Of a stretch of DNA of 64,000 bases, positions 14,401 to 26,035 are shown piece by piece; position 1 is the first letter of the stretch, and the number at the start of each line of letters is the position of its first letter. Origin of the DNA: Setophaga petechia. Taxonomy: Eukaryota; Chordata; Aves; Passeriformes; Parulidae. The DNA is taken from assembly GCA_024362935.1 (NCBI GenBank), contig JANCRA010000003.1:46847844-46911843 (forward strand). Direction: 5' to 3'. The notes beneath the pieces were generated by a model that ran no database searches, was not told the DNA's origin, and saw only the letters and a program-made list of their open reading frames with translations. Both the position numbers and the translations under genes were made by a program.

Positions 14401-17400
14401 TTTGGCTCTGTGTTTAAGTGTGTGAAGAGGCTGGATGGCTGCATCTATGCAATAAAACGATCCAAGAAACCCCTGGCTGGCTCAGTGGATGAGTGAGTAC
14501 CTCTTGCTCTTAAAACTTAAAAGTCTTCTCTCGGTGTTTCTTCTTGGCTCTTTGTGTTGGTGTCTAGAGAAGGCATTTAAGAGGAAAGTATAAAACAAAC
14601 TTGAATCGAATGTAAAATAGATACAGTTTTGAAGCCACTTGATTTTTTTCTTCCCCACCCACTTCCCCGGTACTGGTGTGCAGTACAGAGGCTGATTGGC
14701 CTGTCTCCTGTCAGATGTTTATCCCAGTATTCTGTGTGGAAACAGATTGTTCTCAAACTGAGAATTACACTTCCTTGCAAGGGTGATTCCTTGAGAGATG
14801 GAAGGAAGGCACTATTCCCAACTGAGTCCTCATCCTTGTCAGCTTGAGTGGCATGTAGATGGGTTAAGTCAGTTTGAGGGTATTTTTTGGCATTTGTTAA
14901 TGAGCCTGTGATTCAGGACTTTTCCCCACACTTCAATATTGTGGGGAATAGTTGTTCGAATAGTTAATATTATAAGTGTTTGAACACAGAATAGTGTGTT
15001 CAGATAGTTATAATATAAACCTCCCAAGTCTTGAGTTGCATGAAATTGCATACCAGACTTACAATCTAGGGAATGTTGAGTTCAGTCAAACCCTTGGCTT
15101 ATGAGCACTTTTATTTTTTGCCTAGAACTTCAGTCATGCATCCTAAAGTTTGCTATTGCTACTGGCTGGCAAGTATGTAATGGCAGTGTGACTCCCACAC
15201 CAAACTGGTTTTTAGATGTTCCATATATTAAGTCTTTTAATATAATGTAAATTATTTTAGCTGTTTGGACGTAACTGCAAATCCAGCTTAGGGTGCCACA
15301 GAATTGAATAGGAGGTTGTAATTAGAAATACCTGTTGTAATAAGAAATGGTACTAATTTCACTTCACAATACTCACACGTGCTGTTGTTTTTTGTGACTA
15401 ACAGGCAGAATGCTTTAAGAGAGGTCTATGCACATGCAGTTCTGGGACAGCATTCCCATGTAGTGAGGTACTACTCTGCATGGGCAGAAGATGATCACAT
15501 GCTTATACAGAATGAATATTGCAATGGTAAGTAAAGATGATGTACAGGTATCTACAAGCTCTTCACACTAGTTAGGAACTGATTACCCTACTCATAGCCT
15601 GTGCTGTCTTTCTCTCAAGTGACTGATATTCCTTTCTGGAAAAGGCTTAGCAGATGGATGAAGCAAAAACTGTACCGATGCAGACCAAGTAATGCATGTT
15701 CAAGCATACTGGAGGTGCTGTGAGGTGTTTGTGAGCAGAACTGTTCTTTCTTCTGTACAGTAGTACAAGCTGGAATAGAGAAAATTGCTAGACTTTCCAT
15801 TAAAAAGGAGATTAAACTTGATTCTGAAGCATTTTGCTGTTGTTGATGCCTTGACAGAGATTTGGGAGAGAGAGAGCCCTTTCCCTCGTGTTGATATCCT
15901 GTTAGTGTGACAACTGCAGGAGAAAAGAATTTTATTATATTGTTATATGGCTAAAAAGAGGATACAGCACCATATTTTACACTTACTATATATTGCCAGC
16001 AAGTTCTCTGTGATACATTCACTTAGTTTTGGGAGCTAGTTGTCGTTCCTTTGTCAGCTGTTTGATGCAAAAGTATAACTTGGTTTTTTTAATGGTTTTC
16101 CAGGTGGCAGTTTAGCAGATGCCATAAGTGAAAATTACAGGAATATGCGTTACTTTACTGAACCAGAACTGAAGGACTTGCTGCTTCAAGTGGCTCGAGG
16201 TTTAAAGTACATTCATTCCATGTCCCTGGTACACATGGATATCAAACCTAGTAAGTTTGTAACTACTTTACTCTCTATTGACAACTTGCTCAGTTCATTT
16301 AATCTGCTGTAGAAAAATGAACAGTTAGCCACACCTTACTAACTGTAAATTCTTCCCTGAAGCTCTGAATAGGAGCACAAAGATGTCAGTTATAAAATTG
16401 GCGAGCAGACCTAAACTGTTGAGTTTATCTTGGGTCCTTTTTGTGTAATTGACTCTACTTGCATAACATTTGGCTGCCTTCCCAGCAGAGGGGCCACAGT
16501 GAATCAGTTATAGCTTCTCACTCTTTGAACAGGGTTTATATACAAATAAAACTTCTGCGTGGCTAAAGCAAACTGTAGTGAAACTAGGTCAAGTAGAAGT
16601 AATACAGAAATGTTTAACAATTCTGCTCTTTTTCAGGTAACATTTTCATATCTAGAACATCAGTCCCAAGTATAACTCTAGAGGAAGGTGATGATGATGA
16701 CTGGTCATCTGATAGAGTCATATTTAAAATAGGTGAGAAACAACACACTTCATGTGCAAAAGAATTGCATGATCTTGTTGTGATCTGAAAATTAACTTTC
16801 TTTTCTCCTTGCAGGTGACCTGGGCCACGTAACTCGAGTCTCTAGTCCTCAAGTGGAAGAAGGTGACAGCCGTTTCCTTGCAAATGAAGTCCTACAAGAG
16901 GTAACTGTTCTGTTTGTGGGAAGCAGTGATGTTAGGCCTGCATGCTGTTTCCTTTGGGAAAAAATTGTGAATTTATTTTTCCTTTTTTCTTTTGAAGAAC
17001 TACACTCACCTGCCAAAAGCGGATATTTTTGCTCTCGCTCTGACTGTTGTCTGTGCTGCTGGTGCTGAACCTCTTCCAACCAATGGGGACCAGTGGCATG
17101 AAATCCGGCAAGGAAAGCTGCCCAGACTGCCACAAGTGCTTTCTCAAGAATTACTAGACTTACTAAAAGTAAGAATTCCTGTACTAGTGGCTCGCTGATA
17201 AGTGTGATTTATTGTCTTGCTGGACTTAACAAGGATGCCTTGTTTTCTTTTTTCCCAAGGTTATGATTAATCCTGATCCAGAGAAAAGGCCTTCAGCTGT
17301 GGCACTGGTGAAGCATTCAGTGCTTCTCTCTGCCGCTAAAAAGAGCGCGGAGCAGCTCCGGATAGAGCTGAACGCTGAAAAATTCAAGAACTCCCTCTTG

Positions 17401-19313
17401 CAAAAGTAAGTAGGTCCTTGGGGTGCTTCATTTCTAACAGGTTCTTACCTGAGAGTGAAGTGATGATAAAACAAGAGTGTCCTTGTTTGTGGGTGAGATC
17501 CACAAATCTGTATGCGTGTGTGTACCTGAGAGTGCAAAGTGGGTCATGGAACTTTAAAAGGAACTTTCTCCACAGAAAGAACTCTTGAACACTCTAAGGC
17601 AATCTCAAAAGCACTATTAGTATTCAAGGCATACCAAACACGATGGTTTTAAACAGCTGTTTCAGGACAGTGCACACATTTGTGACAGGTATAGCCTAGC
17701 TTACATCTGTATGATTTGAGTCTGTGCTTTCCTAGGTCATTTGTATGTTGAAATGTTGGAAAATGACTTAAAGGACCTGTTTTGAACCTAAATGGAATGG
17801 CACACCAGGAATGTTATTGGACTAATTTGACCTCTATACAGCAGTGTTACTGGGTCACCAGAGAATCATTTGTATTCAGAGGTCATCTTGTCCTACCCCT
17901 TGCTCAAACACTCACTCTGAATTAAAGCATGAAAAAAGAGATTCCCTTCAGGAAAGTCTGATTTCTGCTTGAATTTCAGGGAAGGAGTTAGTAAATTAAT
18001 AAGCAGCTGTCTGACTCTTTCAGTACAGTTATCTTTGCATGTGTTATGCATAATGGGCAGGCTTTTATAGGGAATATATAGATAACTGATTTCTTTTTGA
18101 GTGGTATGTCTTGAATGAAGACGTTAATTTCACATTCAGGTTCACTCCAGCGTTACCTGCTTGTTGTGCCATTGCTAGTCTGACCACAGCCAGATGTACT
18201 AGATTAGCTCCTTATCTTTATAATATTATGAATTACATTGAAAGAGTAATCAGACAATTTGTGCAGGTTGCTAAAGGGCAGATTTGCTGAGGTAAGTTGC
18301 TTGCTTATATGAAGACAACATCTTTTTTGCTTGAGTGAGATTACAAATACTCTTATAGTAGAGAAAGTTCTTTAGTGGATAGTTTGAGATTGTGGAAGGA
18401 AGAGAATTATGGGGGAAGGCTGAGCTTTAGCCATATGTTAGTATTTGAAGAAAGAAGAAAAGCAGTGTATGGGGGGAATCTCTATAAGTATAACTGTGCT
18501 CTTTAGTTGGACTACTTTATAATTTTATCCTGAGTTAGATTTAACTTTGTCCTCAGGCTGGGTATCGGTAATCCTCTGAAACAGAGCAGTTGGCAGAATG
18601 TTGTACAGGGGCAATGGCCTGTGCTGCCTTCAGTGACTCTGCCTTGCAGGCTCCCATTTTTGTTAGGCAAAAAATGTGGAGGTGGTGATCAGCTTTTGAT
18701 GTGGGTATGCAAAAGGGAAAGGATGCTTCCTGATCTGTCTGTTGCCAGTTACCCACACCTGTGTTCATCTAAGTGTTTGTGTCTCCCACAGAAGTTCAGG
18801 TGTGGCTGAATATGCTTCCTTTGGGCAAGCCTCGGTAATGAACTCTGACTTAACACGTGCCTTGTGGTAGGAGGTAAAAGCACCCTCCTGTGTTCTGGTA
18901 ATAGAAGTGCTGAACTGCTTGCAGCAGGCTAGATTTCAGAATCTGAGTTGTGTGAATTTTTCATTTCCTTCCTTTGCTTTTCAAAAGAAAGAACATCTGC
19001 ACAAGTAATGAGCATGCCACCTCTGCCCTCTGGTTGTAAACAGGGGGAAGTGAATCAGAACGTTCTCAGTATGACCTAAAACTGACCCAGAGTTGTGGAT
19101 GTTGACCTGCTGTATGTGGTTTGCTGTCTGTTGCTGTGCTGAGCCGTGTCCCTGTGTTGCAGGGAGCTGAAGAAGGCGCAGCTGGCCAAGGCGGCGGCCG
19201 AGGAGCGCGCGCTGTTCACGGACAGGATGGCCACGCGCTCCACCACGCAGAGCCGCCCGTCGCGCCTCATCGGCAAGAAGATGAACCGCTCCCTGAGCCT
19301 CACCATCTACTGA
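10899..19313 (+). CDS. WEE1: WEE1 G2 checkpoint kinase, complete gene (11 coding exons)
   Basis: WEE1 is the nuclear tyrosine kinase that phosphorylates CDK1 on Tyr15 and blocks entry into mitosis. Joined coding exons are 10899-11459, 13472-13680, 14170-14236, 14320-14492, 15405-15526, 16104-16250, 16637-16732, 16815-16900, 16998-17168, 17260-17405 and 19163-19313, giving 642 codons plus TGA. Human WEE1 has 646. Every junction keeps phase and every intron is GT-AG. The N-terminal region (about 1-290) is low-complexity with a ten-residue acidic run at 38-47, a [10 protein letters not shown] motif near 60-69 and [11 protein letters not shown], matching the known PLK1/CDK phosphodegron regions. 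The kinase domain (about 295-570) has the glycine loop IGSGEFGSV (302-310), lysine K325, HMDIKPSN with D423, and DLGH with D460 in place of DFG, as is normal for this family. The tail has the NRSLSLTIY 14-3-3 site with S638. The start codon has a strong GCCGCCATGAG context; an upstream in-frame ATG at 10674 was rejected. No defect is seen. Confidence 0.98.
11460..13471 (+). other. WEE1: WEE1 intron 1
   Basis: This intron runs from a GTGAGC donor to an ATACAG acceptor, with a T-rich tract before the acceptor. Its first 150 bases are still within the CpG island. It holds a CR1 3' fragment at about 11808-12000. I see no extra coding exon. Confidence 0.9.
11808..12000 (+). mobile_element. CR1 LINE 3' end fragment
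   Basis: The words TAGGAGGAATTTCTTCAC, GTCCCTGGAGGTGTTTAAGG and GATGATCTCAGAGGC, in that order, are the 3' UTR of an avian CR1 retrotransposon. The copy is 5'-truncated and diverged, with no coding sequence. It lies in sense orientation in WEE1 intron 1. Confidence 0.85.
13472..13680 (+). CDS. WEE1: WEE1 coding exon 2
   Basis: This exon encodes residues 188-257 and opens [18 protein letters not shown]. It includes the conserved [14 protein letters not shown] stretch before the kinase domain and a basic RRRKR motif that may help nuclear import. It ends in phase 2 at GA|GTGAGT, and the next exon supplies C to complete an Asp codon. Confidence 0.97.
14170..14236 (+). CDS. WEE1: WEE1 coding exon 3
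   Basis: A 67-base exon encoding residues 257-279, [17 protein letters not shown] then TMRPAK. This is the acidic linker before the kinase domain. It lies between a TTTCAG acceptor and an AAG|GTATTT donor. Confidence 0.95.
14320..14492 (+). CDS. WEE1: WEE1 coding exon 4 (glycine loop, catalytic Lys)
   Basis: This exon encodes residues 280-337. It opens [13 protein letters not shown] and contains the ATP-binding loop IGSGEFGSV and the IYAIKRSKK strand with the catalytic lysine (K325, human K328). Only 83 bases of intron separate it from exon 3. Confidence 0.97.
15405..15526 (+). CDS. WEE1: WEE1 coding exon 5
   Basis: This exon encodes residues 337-378, including [20 protein letters not shown] and the hinge sequence [10 protein letters not shown]. 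It forms the C-helix and hinge of the kinase N lobe. The donor is G|GTAAGT. Confidence 0.97.
16104..16250 (+). CDS. WEE1: WEE1 coding exon 6 (catalytic loop)
   Basis: This exon encodes residues 378-427. It includes [12 protein letters not shown] and ends in the catalytic loop HMDIKPS, with the presumed catalytic base D423 (human D426). The donor is A|GTAAGT. Confidence 0.97.
16637..16732 (+). CDS. WEE1: WEE1 coding exon 7
   Basis: This exon encodes residues 427-459, [17 protein letters not shown] then [14 protein letters not shown]. The acidic EEGDDDDW insert after the catalytic loop is typical of vertebrate WEE1. It ends in phase 1 within the glycine codon before the DLG motif. Confidence 0.96.
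16815..16900 (+). CDS. WEE1: WEE1 coding exon 8 (DLG, activation segment)
   Basis: This exon encodes residues 459-487, starting [20 protein letters not shown] and including FLANEVLQE. It carries the metal-binding Asp (D460) of the DLG motif and the activation segment. The intron before it is only 82 bases. Confidence 0.97.
16998..17168 (+). CDS. WEE1: WEE1 coding exon 9
   Basis: This exon encodes residues 488-544. It opens [18 protein letters not shown] and includes the conserved [14 protein letters not shown] stretch of the C lobe. The acceptor is GAAG, with a T-rich tract before it. The exon is in phase 0 at both ends. Confidence 0.97.
17260..17405 (+). CDS. WEE1: WEE1 coding exon 10
   Basis: This exon encodes residues 545-593. 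It includes [19 protein letters not shown], the end of the kinase domain, and the start of the C-terminal helix, [16 protein letters not shown]. It ends in phase 2 at AA|GTAAGT. Confidence 0.97.
17406..19162 (+). other. WEE1: WEE1 intron 10
   Basis: A 1.76-kb intron between GTAAGT and TTGCAG. It is AT-rich. I recognise no exon, repeat family or RNA gene inside it. Confidence 0.85.
19163..19313 (+). CDS. WEE1: WEE1 coding exon 11 (C terminus)
   Basis: This exon encodes residues 593-642, [19 protein letters not shown] and onward, ending [13 protein letters not shown] then TGA. The RSLSL motif matches the 14-3-3 site around human S642. The exon is GC-rich within an AT-rich region, probably ancestral composition under coding constraint. 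Confidence 0.97.
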
Positions 19314-20570
19314 CCATGGCCAGGCAGCTCCTCTGCCCCACCACGGCTCGGGAACTGAGGGGAGCCTTCAGCTCCTGTTCTTGTCCTGTAGTCAGTATCG
19401 CCAGTTTGACAGCTATTGCTTCTGGTTTTTACTTGTACCCTATGGCTGGCTCTGCATTCACCATTGGGGTTGATGGACTCGGTTACTCTCCTGTCTGTAG
19501 AGGATCCTGGATGTTACTCCATAAGCCTTCGGTTACACTGTTAGATGTTATGTTGTCCCAGGGTTAACCACTATAGTGGTGTGCTGCTTGTAGTGTTACA
19601 GCATTGTAATAAGAAGCAATATCCCTAATCTTTTAAGAAGGAGGGAGGGGGCCTTACTTTGATAGTTAACTTTTTTTTTTTTGGAGCAGAGGGGGAATAA
19701 ATTTTAAAAGACAGGCTTTAAGGCCACCTACAGTCAATATACCTGATGTCAGGTAGACTTGCGTTGTGAATTTTATTTGTGTATTCAACTGGGAGCACTT
19801 TGTAGGCATTGCATAAACCACAGCTTAGGAACCTGTGGAATTAAGTGCCATGTGGAACTGCTGCTATTTTTAGTTCAATGTCCTTGCTGTAAACTGTAGC
19901 ATTAAAACAATCATTCTTGTGTTAATAGGCTTCTTGTTAAAGCAATTAAGTGAAACAAATGTAAGCTGCATTTTAGAGAAGGCAGCATTTTTCTCTCAAA
20001 GCTAGTGCATTGTGAAAAAATGCACCAATTTAATATTTGGACTCTGTATTAGTGTAGTGCAATTGTTAATGTCTTCGCTATTGATGTTTTGTTCTACTTT
20101 CTAATAAGGTTCTCTGAATGTTCATATTTTCTTCAGTTGCCCATTCTTGAGGCTGTTGTATGTTTGGTTTTTTTATGTTGGAATACTTGTAAATAGTTGT
20201 TTAGTGTGTTCAGGTTGTTTTTCATTGTTCATGTACATAAGTTTGATCATGCTTATAGTGTACTATACAGAAGCTGCAGTCTGGGATGCCAGCAGACACA
20301 GCTTAACTATTCAGTCTGAAGTTCCAACATGTGGAACAGAATGTGGCCATGGAACCAATGCTGATGTTGAACCTAGGCTGACAGAAGAACTGTTCAGATT
20401 ACTAGCTTGTCTCTTCATTGATTTTACTTAAAACAATGTTTCCCTTTTGTGCTCTATTTGTTCTTACTGGTTTTGAATTTGAATATTAAAGTTAAAAGTT
20501 CTGTTTAATATTGTGTAACACTTATTTAACTTTGTAGTTACAGAAATAAAATACTGAGTTGGGAATATAC
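19314..20570 (+). other. WEE1: WEE1 3' UTR with candidate poly(A) signals
   Basis: About 1.2 kb of non-coding sequence follows the stop codon. Candidate poly(A) signals are AATAAA at 19696-19701, ATTAAA at 19901-19906, ATTAAA at 20485-20490 and AATAAA at 20545-20550. The last two are close together and are the likeliest main 3' end; the earlier two could give shorter transcripts. The short open frames in this region are not conserved coding sequence that I recognise. Confidence 0.65.
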
Positions 20571-21454
20571 TATGGCAAGTCCTGATGAGATCTGCTTCCC
20601 ACTCATGCCTGATGCTTGTGATTCCCTCTCCTGAGAGTGGGACTGAGTGAGATAAGAGACTTGCTGATAGTTAGGAGACAAGGATCCTACTCCATGTGTT
20701 AGTGTCCATAGCAGTCTGTCTCTAGCCTCAGGCATGATATTGCATTGGCAAAGATGAAACCCCTGGAAGAAGTGGAACCCATGACTGATGGTGGAGGAAT
20801 AGAAATTATGAGAAGAAATAGCTGGGTCTGAGGTAAGGGAAAAATGCAGGAACTGTTGAGAATAGGAAGAGAGCTGCTGGTTTAGAAGTTGGGAAGAAAC
20901 AGTGGGAGGAGTTGGAATATTTCAGGAACACAGTGATGGCATGTTCTGTGGCATGGAGGTACATGTAAAGAAGAGAGACACAGTAAATAAAGGGTTAGTC
21001 GATCTGTCTATTGTGGAAGTATATGTACTCATAAAATTCAGCCTTGTACTTAGCAGAAAATAACTAAGAGTTCTCAGTTCTAGTCATACGTCAGTGAAAT
21101 TCAGAGTGTTGGTTTAATGTATTTGAATACCGATATTTTACTGATAACTAAAAAATTGATACATTGAAGTACCTTTAGGTTTTTACTTTATAAGATAGCC
21201 TTGTCTTGTTAATGAGAGGATTTAAAATATATGGGTTTGTTGCAGTGTTTTAATGTTCATCTACATTAAGTGAGACCTTTAAGCATGCTTCTAAACAGTC
21301 AGAAATTCCAGTTGGTGGGTTATCAGTGAACTTAAGCCTTTCTATCTCTACAGTGTAAAAACTTTGTTATATCTATTACAGTTCTGTGCTCCTCATCACC
21401 GATTTTCAGAGGCCTGCACCAGCAGTAGAGGCATTGTTGTGCAAACAAGCTGTG

Positions 21455-22485
21455 CTTGTGGCTGGGTAAAGAATGGCCTGGATTGCTGGGCCCAGGGAGG
21501 TGGTGGATGGAGCTCTATCCTGCTGGAGGCCAGCCACCAGTGGTGATCCTCAGGGTCAGTGTGGGGCCCAGCCCTGTTTAATGTCCTTATCAATGATCTG
21601 GATGAGAGGACTGAAAGCTCCCTCAGTTTGACCCCAAGTTGTGCAGGAGTGATGATCTGATGGAGGGCAGGAAGGCTCTGCATAGGGATCTGGACAGGCT
21701 GGATCAATGAGGACAGCTGCAGGAGTTCAGCAAGGCCAAGTGCCAGATCCTTTCCCTGGGCCACAACAACCCCAGGCAGTGCTGCAGGCGGGGGAGAGTG
21801 GCTGGAAAACTGCCCAGTGGAAAAGGACCTGGGGGTGCTGCAACACCGGCTGAACATGAGCCAGGTGGCCAAGGTGGCCAATGGCATCCTGGCCTGGATC
21901 AGCAATGGTGGGCCCAGCAGGCCCAGGGCAGGGATTGTCCCCCTGTGCTGGGCACTGGTGAGGCCACACCTCGAGTGCTGTGTCCAGCTCTGGGCCCCTC
22001 ACTGCAAGACAAACATTGAGGGACTGGAGAGAGTCCAGAGAAGGGCAACAGAGCTGGGGAAGGGTCTGGAGAGTCCTGTGGGGAGCAGCTGAGAGAACTA
22101 GGGGTGTTCAGCCTGGAGAAAAGGAGGATCAGGAGAGACCTTACCACTCTCTACAACTGCCTGAAGAAAGATAATAGCCAGGTGGGGGTCGGCTTCTTTT
22201 CCCAACAAGACATAGGACGAGAGGAAACACTCTCAAGTTGTGCTAGGGAGGGCTTAGATGGGATATAAGGAACCATTTCTTCACTGAAACAGTTGTCAAG
22301 CATTGGAACAGGCTTCCCAGGGAAGTGGTGGTGTCACCACCCCTGGGGTTATTTAAAAGCTGTGTGGATGTGGCACTTAGGGATGTGGTTGAGTGGCGGG
22401 CTTGGCAGTGCTGGGTTGACAGCTGGATTCCATGATCTTAAAGGTATTTTCCACCTAAAAAATTCTGTGGGTCTATTCTAGTGCT
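21455..22485 (+). mobile_element. CR1 LINE fragment (reverse transcriptase remnant plus 3' UTR)
   Basis: The 5' part, about 21455-21650, matches the CR1 reverse transcriptase region by its words GTGTGGGGCCCAGCCCTGTT and CTTATCAATGATCTGGATGA, which once encoded the G-P-V-L-F-N and I-N-D-L-D motifs. Stops and deletions break the frame. The rest is CR1 3' UTR: AAGGCCAAGTGCCAGATCCT, GAACATGAGCCAGGTGGCCA, CTGTGTCCAGCTCTGGGCCC and a tail with GTGGTGTCACCACCCCTGG. It is a dead 5'-truncated copy of about 1 kb and the source of several meaningless open frames. Confidence 0.92.
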
Positions 22486-24335
22486 GGTCACAGGTTTTGT
22501 GTGCCATTGAAAGGGTGTCCTGCTTAAACCATAGGGCTGACGTGACTTTAGACATTTTAGCTTTTTCCTGTGTGCCAAGGACAGTATTTAAAAAGGCATT
22601 TCAGAGCTCTAAAGAAATTTAGGGGAGCAGTATGCATCGTGAAAAGTTATCTCAAGTTTTCATGAGCCTTTCTGATGCAGGTGGTGAGGCTGTGAATCCT
22701 GGCTGCAACAAGGGCTGGTGGGAAGGAGCAGAGAATTTGGGAAGTATGTGTTAATGCTTCCATGAATATTCCCAGCATCCAGTGATTCATGATTCAGATG
22801 TTTACTGAGTAAGAAGTGGTATCTATTTTTACTGACATAGAAGGGAGTTTCTTTTTTTAATAGGAACAATCTTACAGTAATTTTGGCAGCTTACAAATTA
22901 TTGCAGAAAGAAGGCTTGGGCCAAAGTTATCTGTAGTTGAGCAGGTGGAAGGAGGAGCTTCTCACCTCTCACAAAAATGTAGCTGGGTATTAGCTGAGAT
23001 TCAACCAAGCACGGTGTAACAGGATGAGCACTTGGAGAGGAAAGCTTTAGCTGAATCTAAGAAGCAAGCATTAGAGTTGGGTGGCAAACGTGTTTCAAAA
23101 TAGCTACATTTAGTGTTTAACCATATTTCTCTTGAATTCATCTAGCTTAAATTTCCCAAGCTTAACTTTTTTGATCAGATGACATGACTTCATTAAGAAC
23201 TCAAAGTGAATGTAAAAACACTTGAAAGCAGGTATTTCATACCCCCACCTCCTCTAGACAGTTGTCTGCTCTGTCTTCTCCATCTTCTAATGATGCATTA
23301 CTGGCCAACACCACCTGCTTGGTCTTGCTCAGTCTTTCTGCATCTTCTGACCAAAAAGTGGGTGGTGTGATGGACTAAAGCTCCTACAGACCCAGTTTCC
23401 TGTAAAGACACAACACCATTTAACACAGAAAAATTAATTTCAACTATCAAGGACTGATTCACTGTTTGGATAATTCATCTTTTAGTTCAAACATTTCCAT
23501 TGTCTGTAGAAATACTGATGGGTTTGCAGGCTAAATAATTGAATTGAATCATAAATGGTATACTTTAAAAATATTGAATCACATCTGGTGTTCAAATACT
23601 ACATGAAATTCTGTTTATGCCATTACTGTCAAAATACAATTGGAGGTCATTCTTGTATGGTTTTTTGGTTTGTTTTTGGGAAGGTATCCCCACACAGCAG
23701 TTGTCTAGGGTTTTTTTATAGTTTTTCTTGGGTTCATTTTTCAGTTTCCAAGTATCCTGTTGCCCTATTAGCTGGAATGGATCTGAATCACTAATATGTA
23801 GAACCTGAAATCTTCCTGTCAAGTTGGCTTATTTTGGAAGTCACAGACAAGTTTTACCTCCACTTAGAAATGGAGTTAGGCACTGCTTGTATATTCCAAA
23901 GTTTGATTTCAGTGTCACAGCTTGCATTACTTTATAACACTGAAAAGTTTCATGAATAGAAGTGTACTTAGGCACCCTGTCCTTGCTGATCTGGGGCAGT
24001 GGAGCACCATGTGTTTGACACCCTCCCAAGAGCTGGCCAGCTGGACCTTGCCTGAACGTGTTTTGTAGTCTCCAGCAACACCTGCTGGACAGAATTGTTA
24101 ACTGTGCACTGAATTTTGTCTTTGAAGTGTTTGTGTGCTGGTGTGACACTCGACCCTGATTGTTAGAAGGCATTGTCTTGTTCTGCAGCAGTGACTGAGC
24201 ATTCTTGGCAGCAGGAGCTCAGGTGAGAGCGTTTTCATTTGTCCATCCCCAGTCACCCCTTTGGCTGTGTAGACTTGGAAAGGGCACCCTAGTCCATGTG
24301 TTTGAATATATGGTGTGTAATGTGTGCATGTGTTT

Positions 24336-24341
24336 AATAAA
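24336..24341 (+). other. isolated AATAAA followed by GT-rich tract
   Basis: AATAAA is followed within a few bases by CCCCTGTGTGTGCT, a classic poly(A) signal plus GU-rich layout. No upstream gene ends here. It could be a remnant of an LTR, an unannotated transcript end or chance. I could not classify the flanking sequence. Confidence 0.25.
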
Positions 24342-25319
24342 CCCCTGTGTGTGCTACCTCCAAATATCCCTGCTGTAACTGGGCTTGAGGACCCGGTCTA
24401 AACATGGCCAGCAGAGTGAAATCAGGCTGAGCCCTGCTGAGCCCAACCCTCGGAGGGAGCTGCTGAGCCCAGCGAAGGCTCTCAGCTCAGAAACTCGGCA
24501 CAGAGAAAGCAGGAGGAAACTGGGCAGGACAGCACTCAGGAAACTGCTTCTGGCTGAGGGCTGGAACTGGATGGAGATTCTGTCTTCCCAAAGTATAATG
24601 GGATTGGGCTAGGGGAAAGGGAGGTGCCCCGAGGAGAGAATATTGCTGGGCCTAATTAAACAGGAAGCAATTTATTATTGTTTAACATGTTGCTCAGAGA
24701 TCTGAGGTTGTACACGCCTAAAAATGAACTTGAGATTCTGGATAGTCTTGAAAAAGCTGAAGCATTGGCTTGAAAGATCTTCCTTTTGCCTGTCATTTGA
24801 CTCCCTTACAATACACAAGATGAGCATTTAGCATGACATCTGAATTATCATGCTGGTCTAAACTGATTTCTCTTTGAGTCAAGATGAAAGCAGACTAAGT
24901 GGCCTGACTCTGATTAATGATCTCCTGTGTATCCCTCAGATTGCTGCCAGACAAGGGAGTTGATGGACATAAAACCTGCTGCTGCTGCTGAATTTATACA
25001 CAGGAAGATTCTACGTGTTCAGCCTGCATCCTGATGGAGGAGATCTTGTTCATCTGTTGATTTACAGACAGCAGAAGGCACCCCTAATGAAAGCATTTTA
25101 GGCAAGGTGTTTCAGAGGATAGGGATGGGGGAACTGGAGAAACACTTGCTATTCCCAACCTTTAGCAGTGTCACCAGCCTTAGGAGATGTTTCTGCCTCT
25201 GCAGCTCTTTCCTCTTGCCTCTTTCCATTCTCATCTACTTAGATTCAGGGCAGAATCTCCCCATATATTTGATCCATACCTTAGCACATGGGATTTTAAA
25301 CTCCTTTTGATCCTGTAGA

Positions 25320-26035
25320 CATTGGGCCAAGGCTGGATTGATGGGCCAAGGCCACTGTATGAGGTTCAACAAGGTGAAGTGACAGGTCCTGCCCTTGGGT
25401 CCCAACAACCCCGGGCAGTGCTGCAGGCTGTGGGCAGAGTGCCTGGAAAGCTGCTCAGGGAACAGGACTTGGGGTGCTGGTCCACAGGGGCTGAGCATGA
25501 GCCAGCAGGGGCCCAGGTGGCCAAGAATGCCAAGGGCATCTTGCCTGGTGTCATAAATAGATGGGCAGCAGAGCCAGGGCAGGGATTGTCCCCCTGTGCT
25601 GGGGCCTCACCTCCAGTGCTGTGTTCAGTCCTGTGAGGAGCAGCTGAGGGAGCTGGGGGTGTTGAGCCTGGAGAAAAAGAGGATCAGGGGAGACCTGGTT
25701 GCTCTCTGCAACTGCTTTAAAGGAGGCTGTAGCCAGGTGGGGATTAGGCTCTTCCTCCATGTAACAGTGACAGGACAACAGCAAATGGCATCAAGCTGCT
25801 CCAGGAGAGGTTTAGATGGGACATCAGGAAAAATTTTTTCACTGAAAATGTTGTTAGGCAGTAGAACAGGGTGTCCACAGAAGTGGTGGAAGCATCATCC
25901 CTGGAAGTAAAAAAATATGTGGATGTGGCACTGAGGGAAATGGTTTAGAGGTGAACATAGCAGTGCTGGGTTAACAGGGGGGCCCAATGATACTGGAGGT
26001 CTTTTCCAAAATTGAAGATTCCTTGATTCTGACTG
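25320..26035 (+). mobile_element. CR1 LINE 3' UTR fragment
   Basis: CR1 3' UTR words occur in order: GAGGTTCAACAAGGTGAAGT, GGTCCCAACAACCCCGGGCA, GGGCAGGGATTGTCCCCCTG, GAGGAGCAGCTGAGGGAGCT and GGAGGTCTTTTCCAAAATTG. The copy is 5'-truncated, has internal deletions and holds no functional frame. Confidence 0.9.

Noticed and set aside
21396..22174. Several open frames around 21.4-22.2 kb as possible genes
   Set aside because: They are pieces of a broken CR1 retrotransposon, most of it 3' UTR.
25235..25910. Open frames around 25.2-25.9 kb on both strands
   Set aside because: They fall inside a CR1 3' UTR fragment and do not encode the CR1 proteins.
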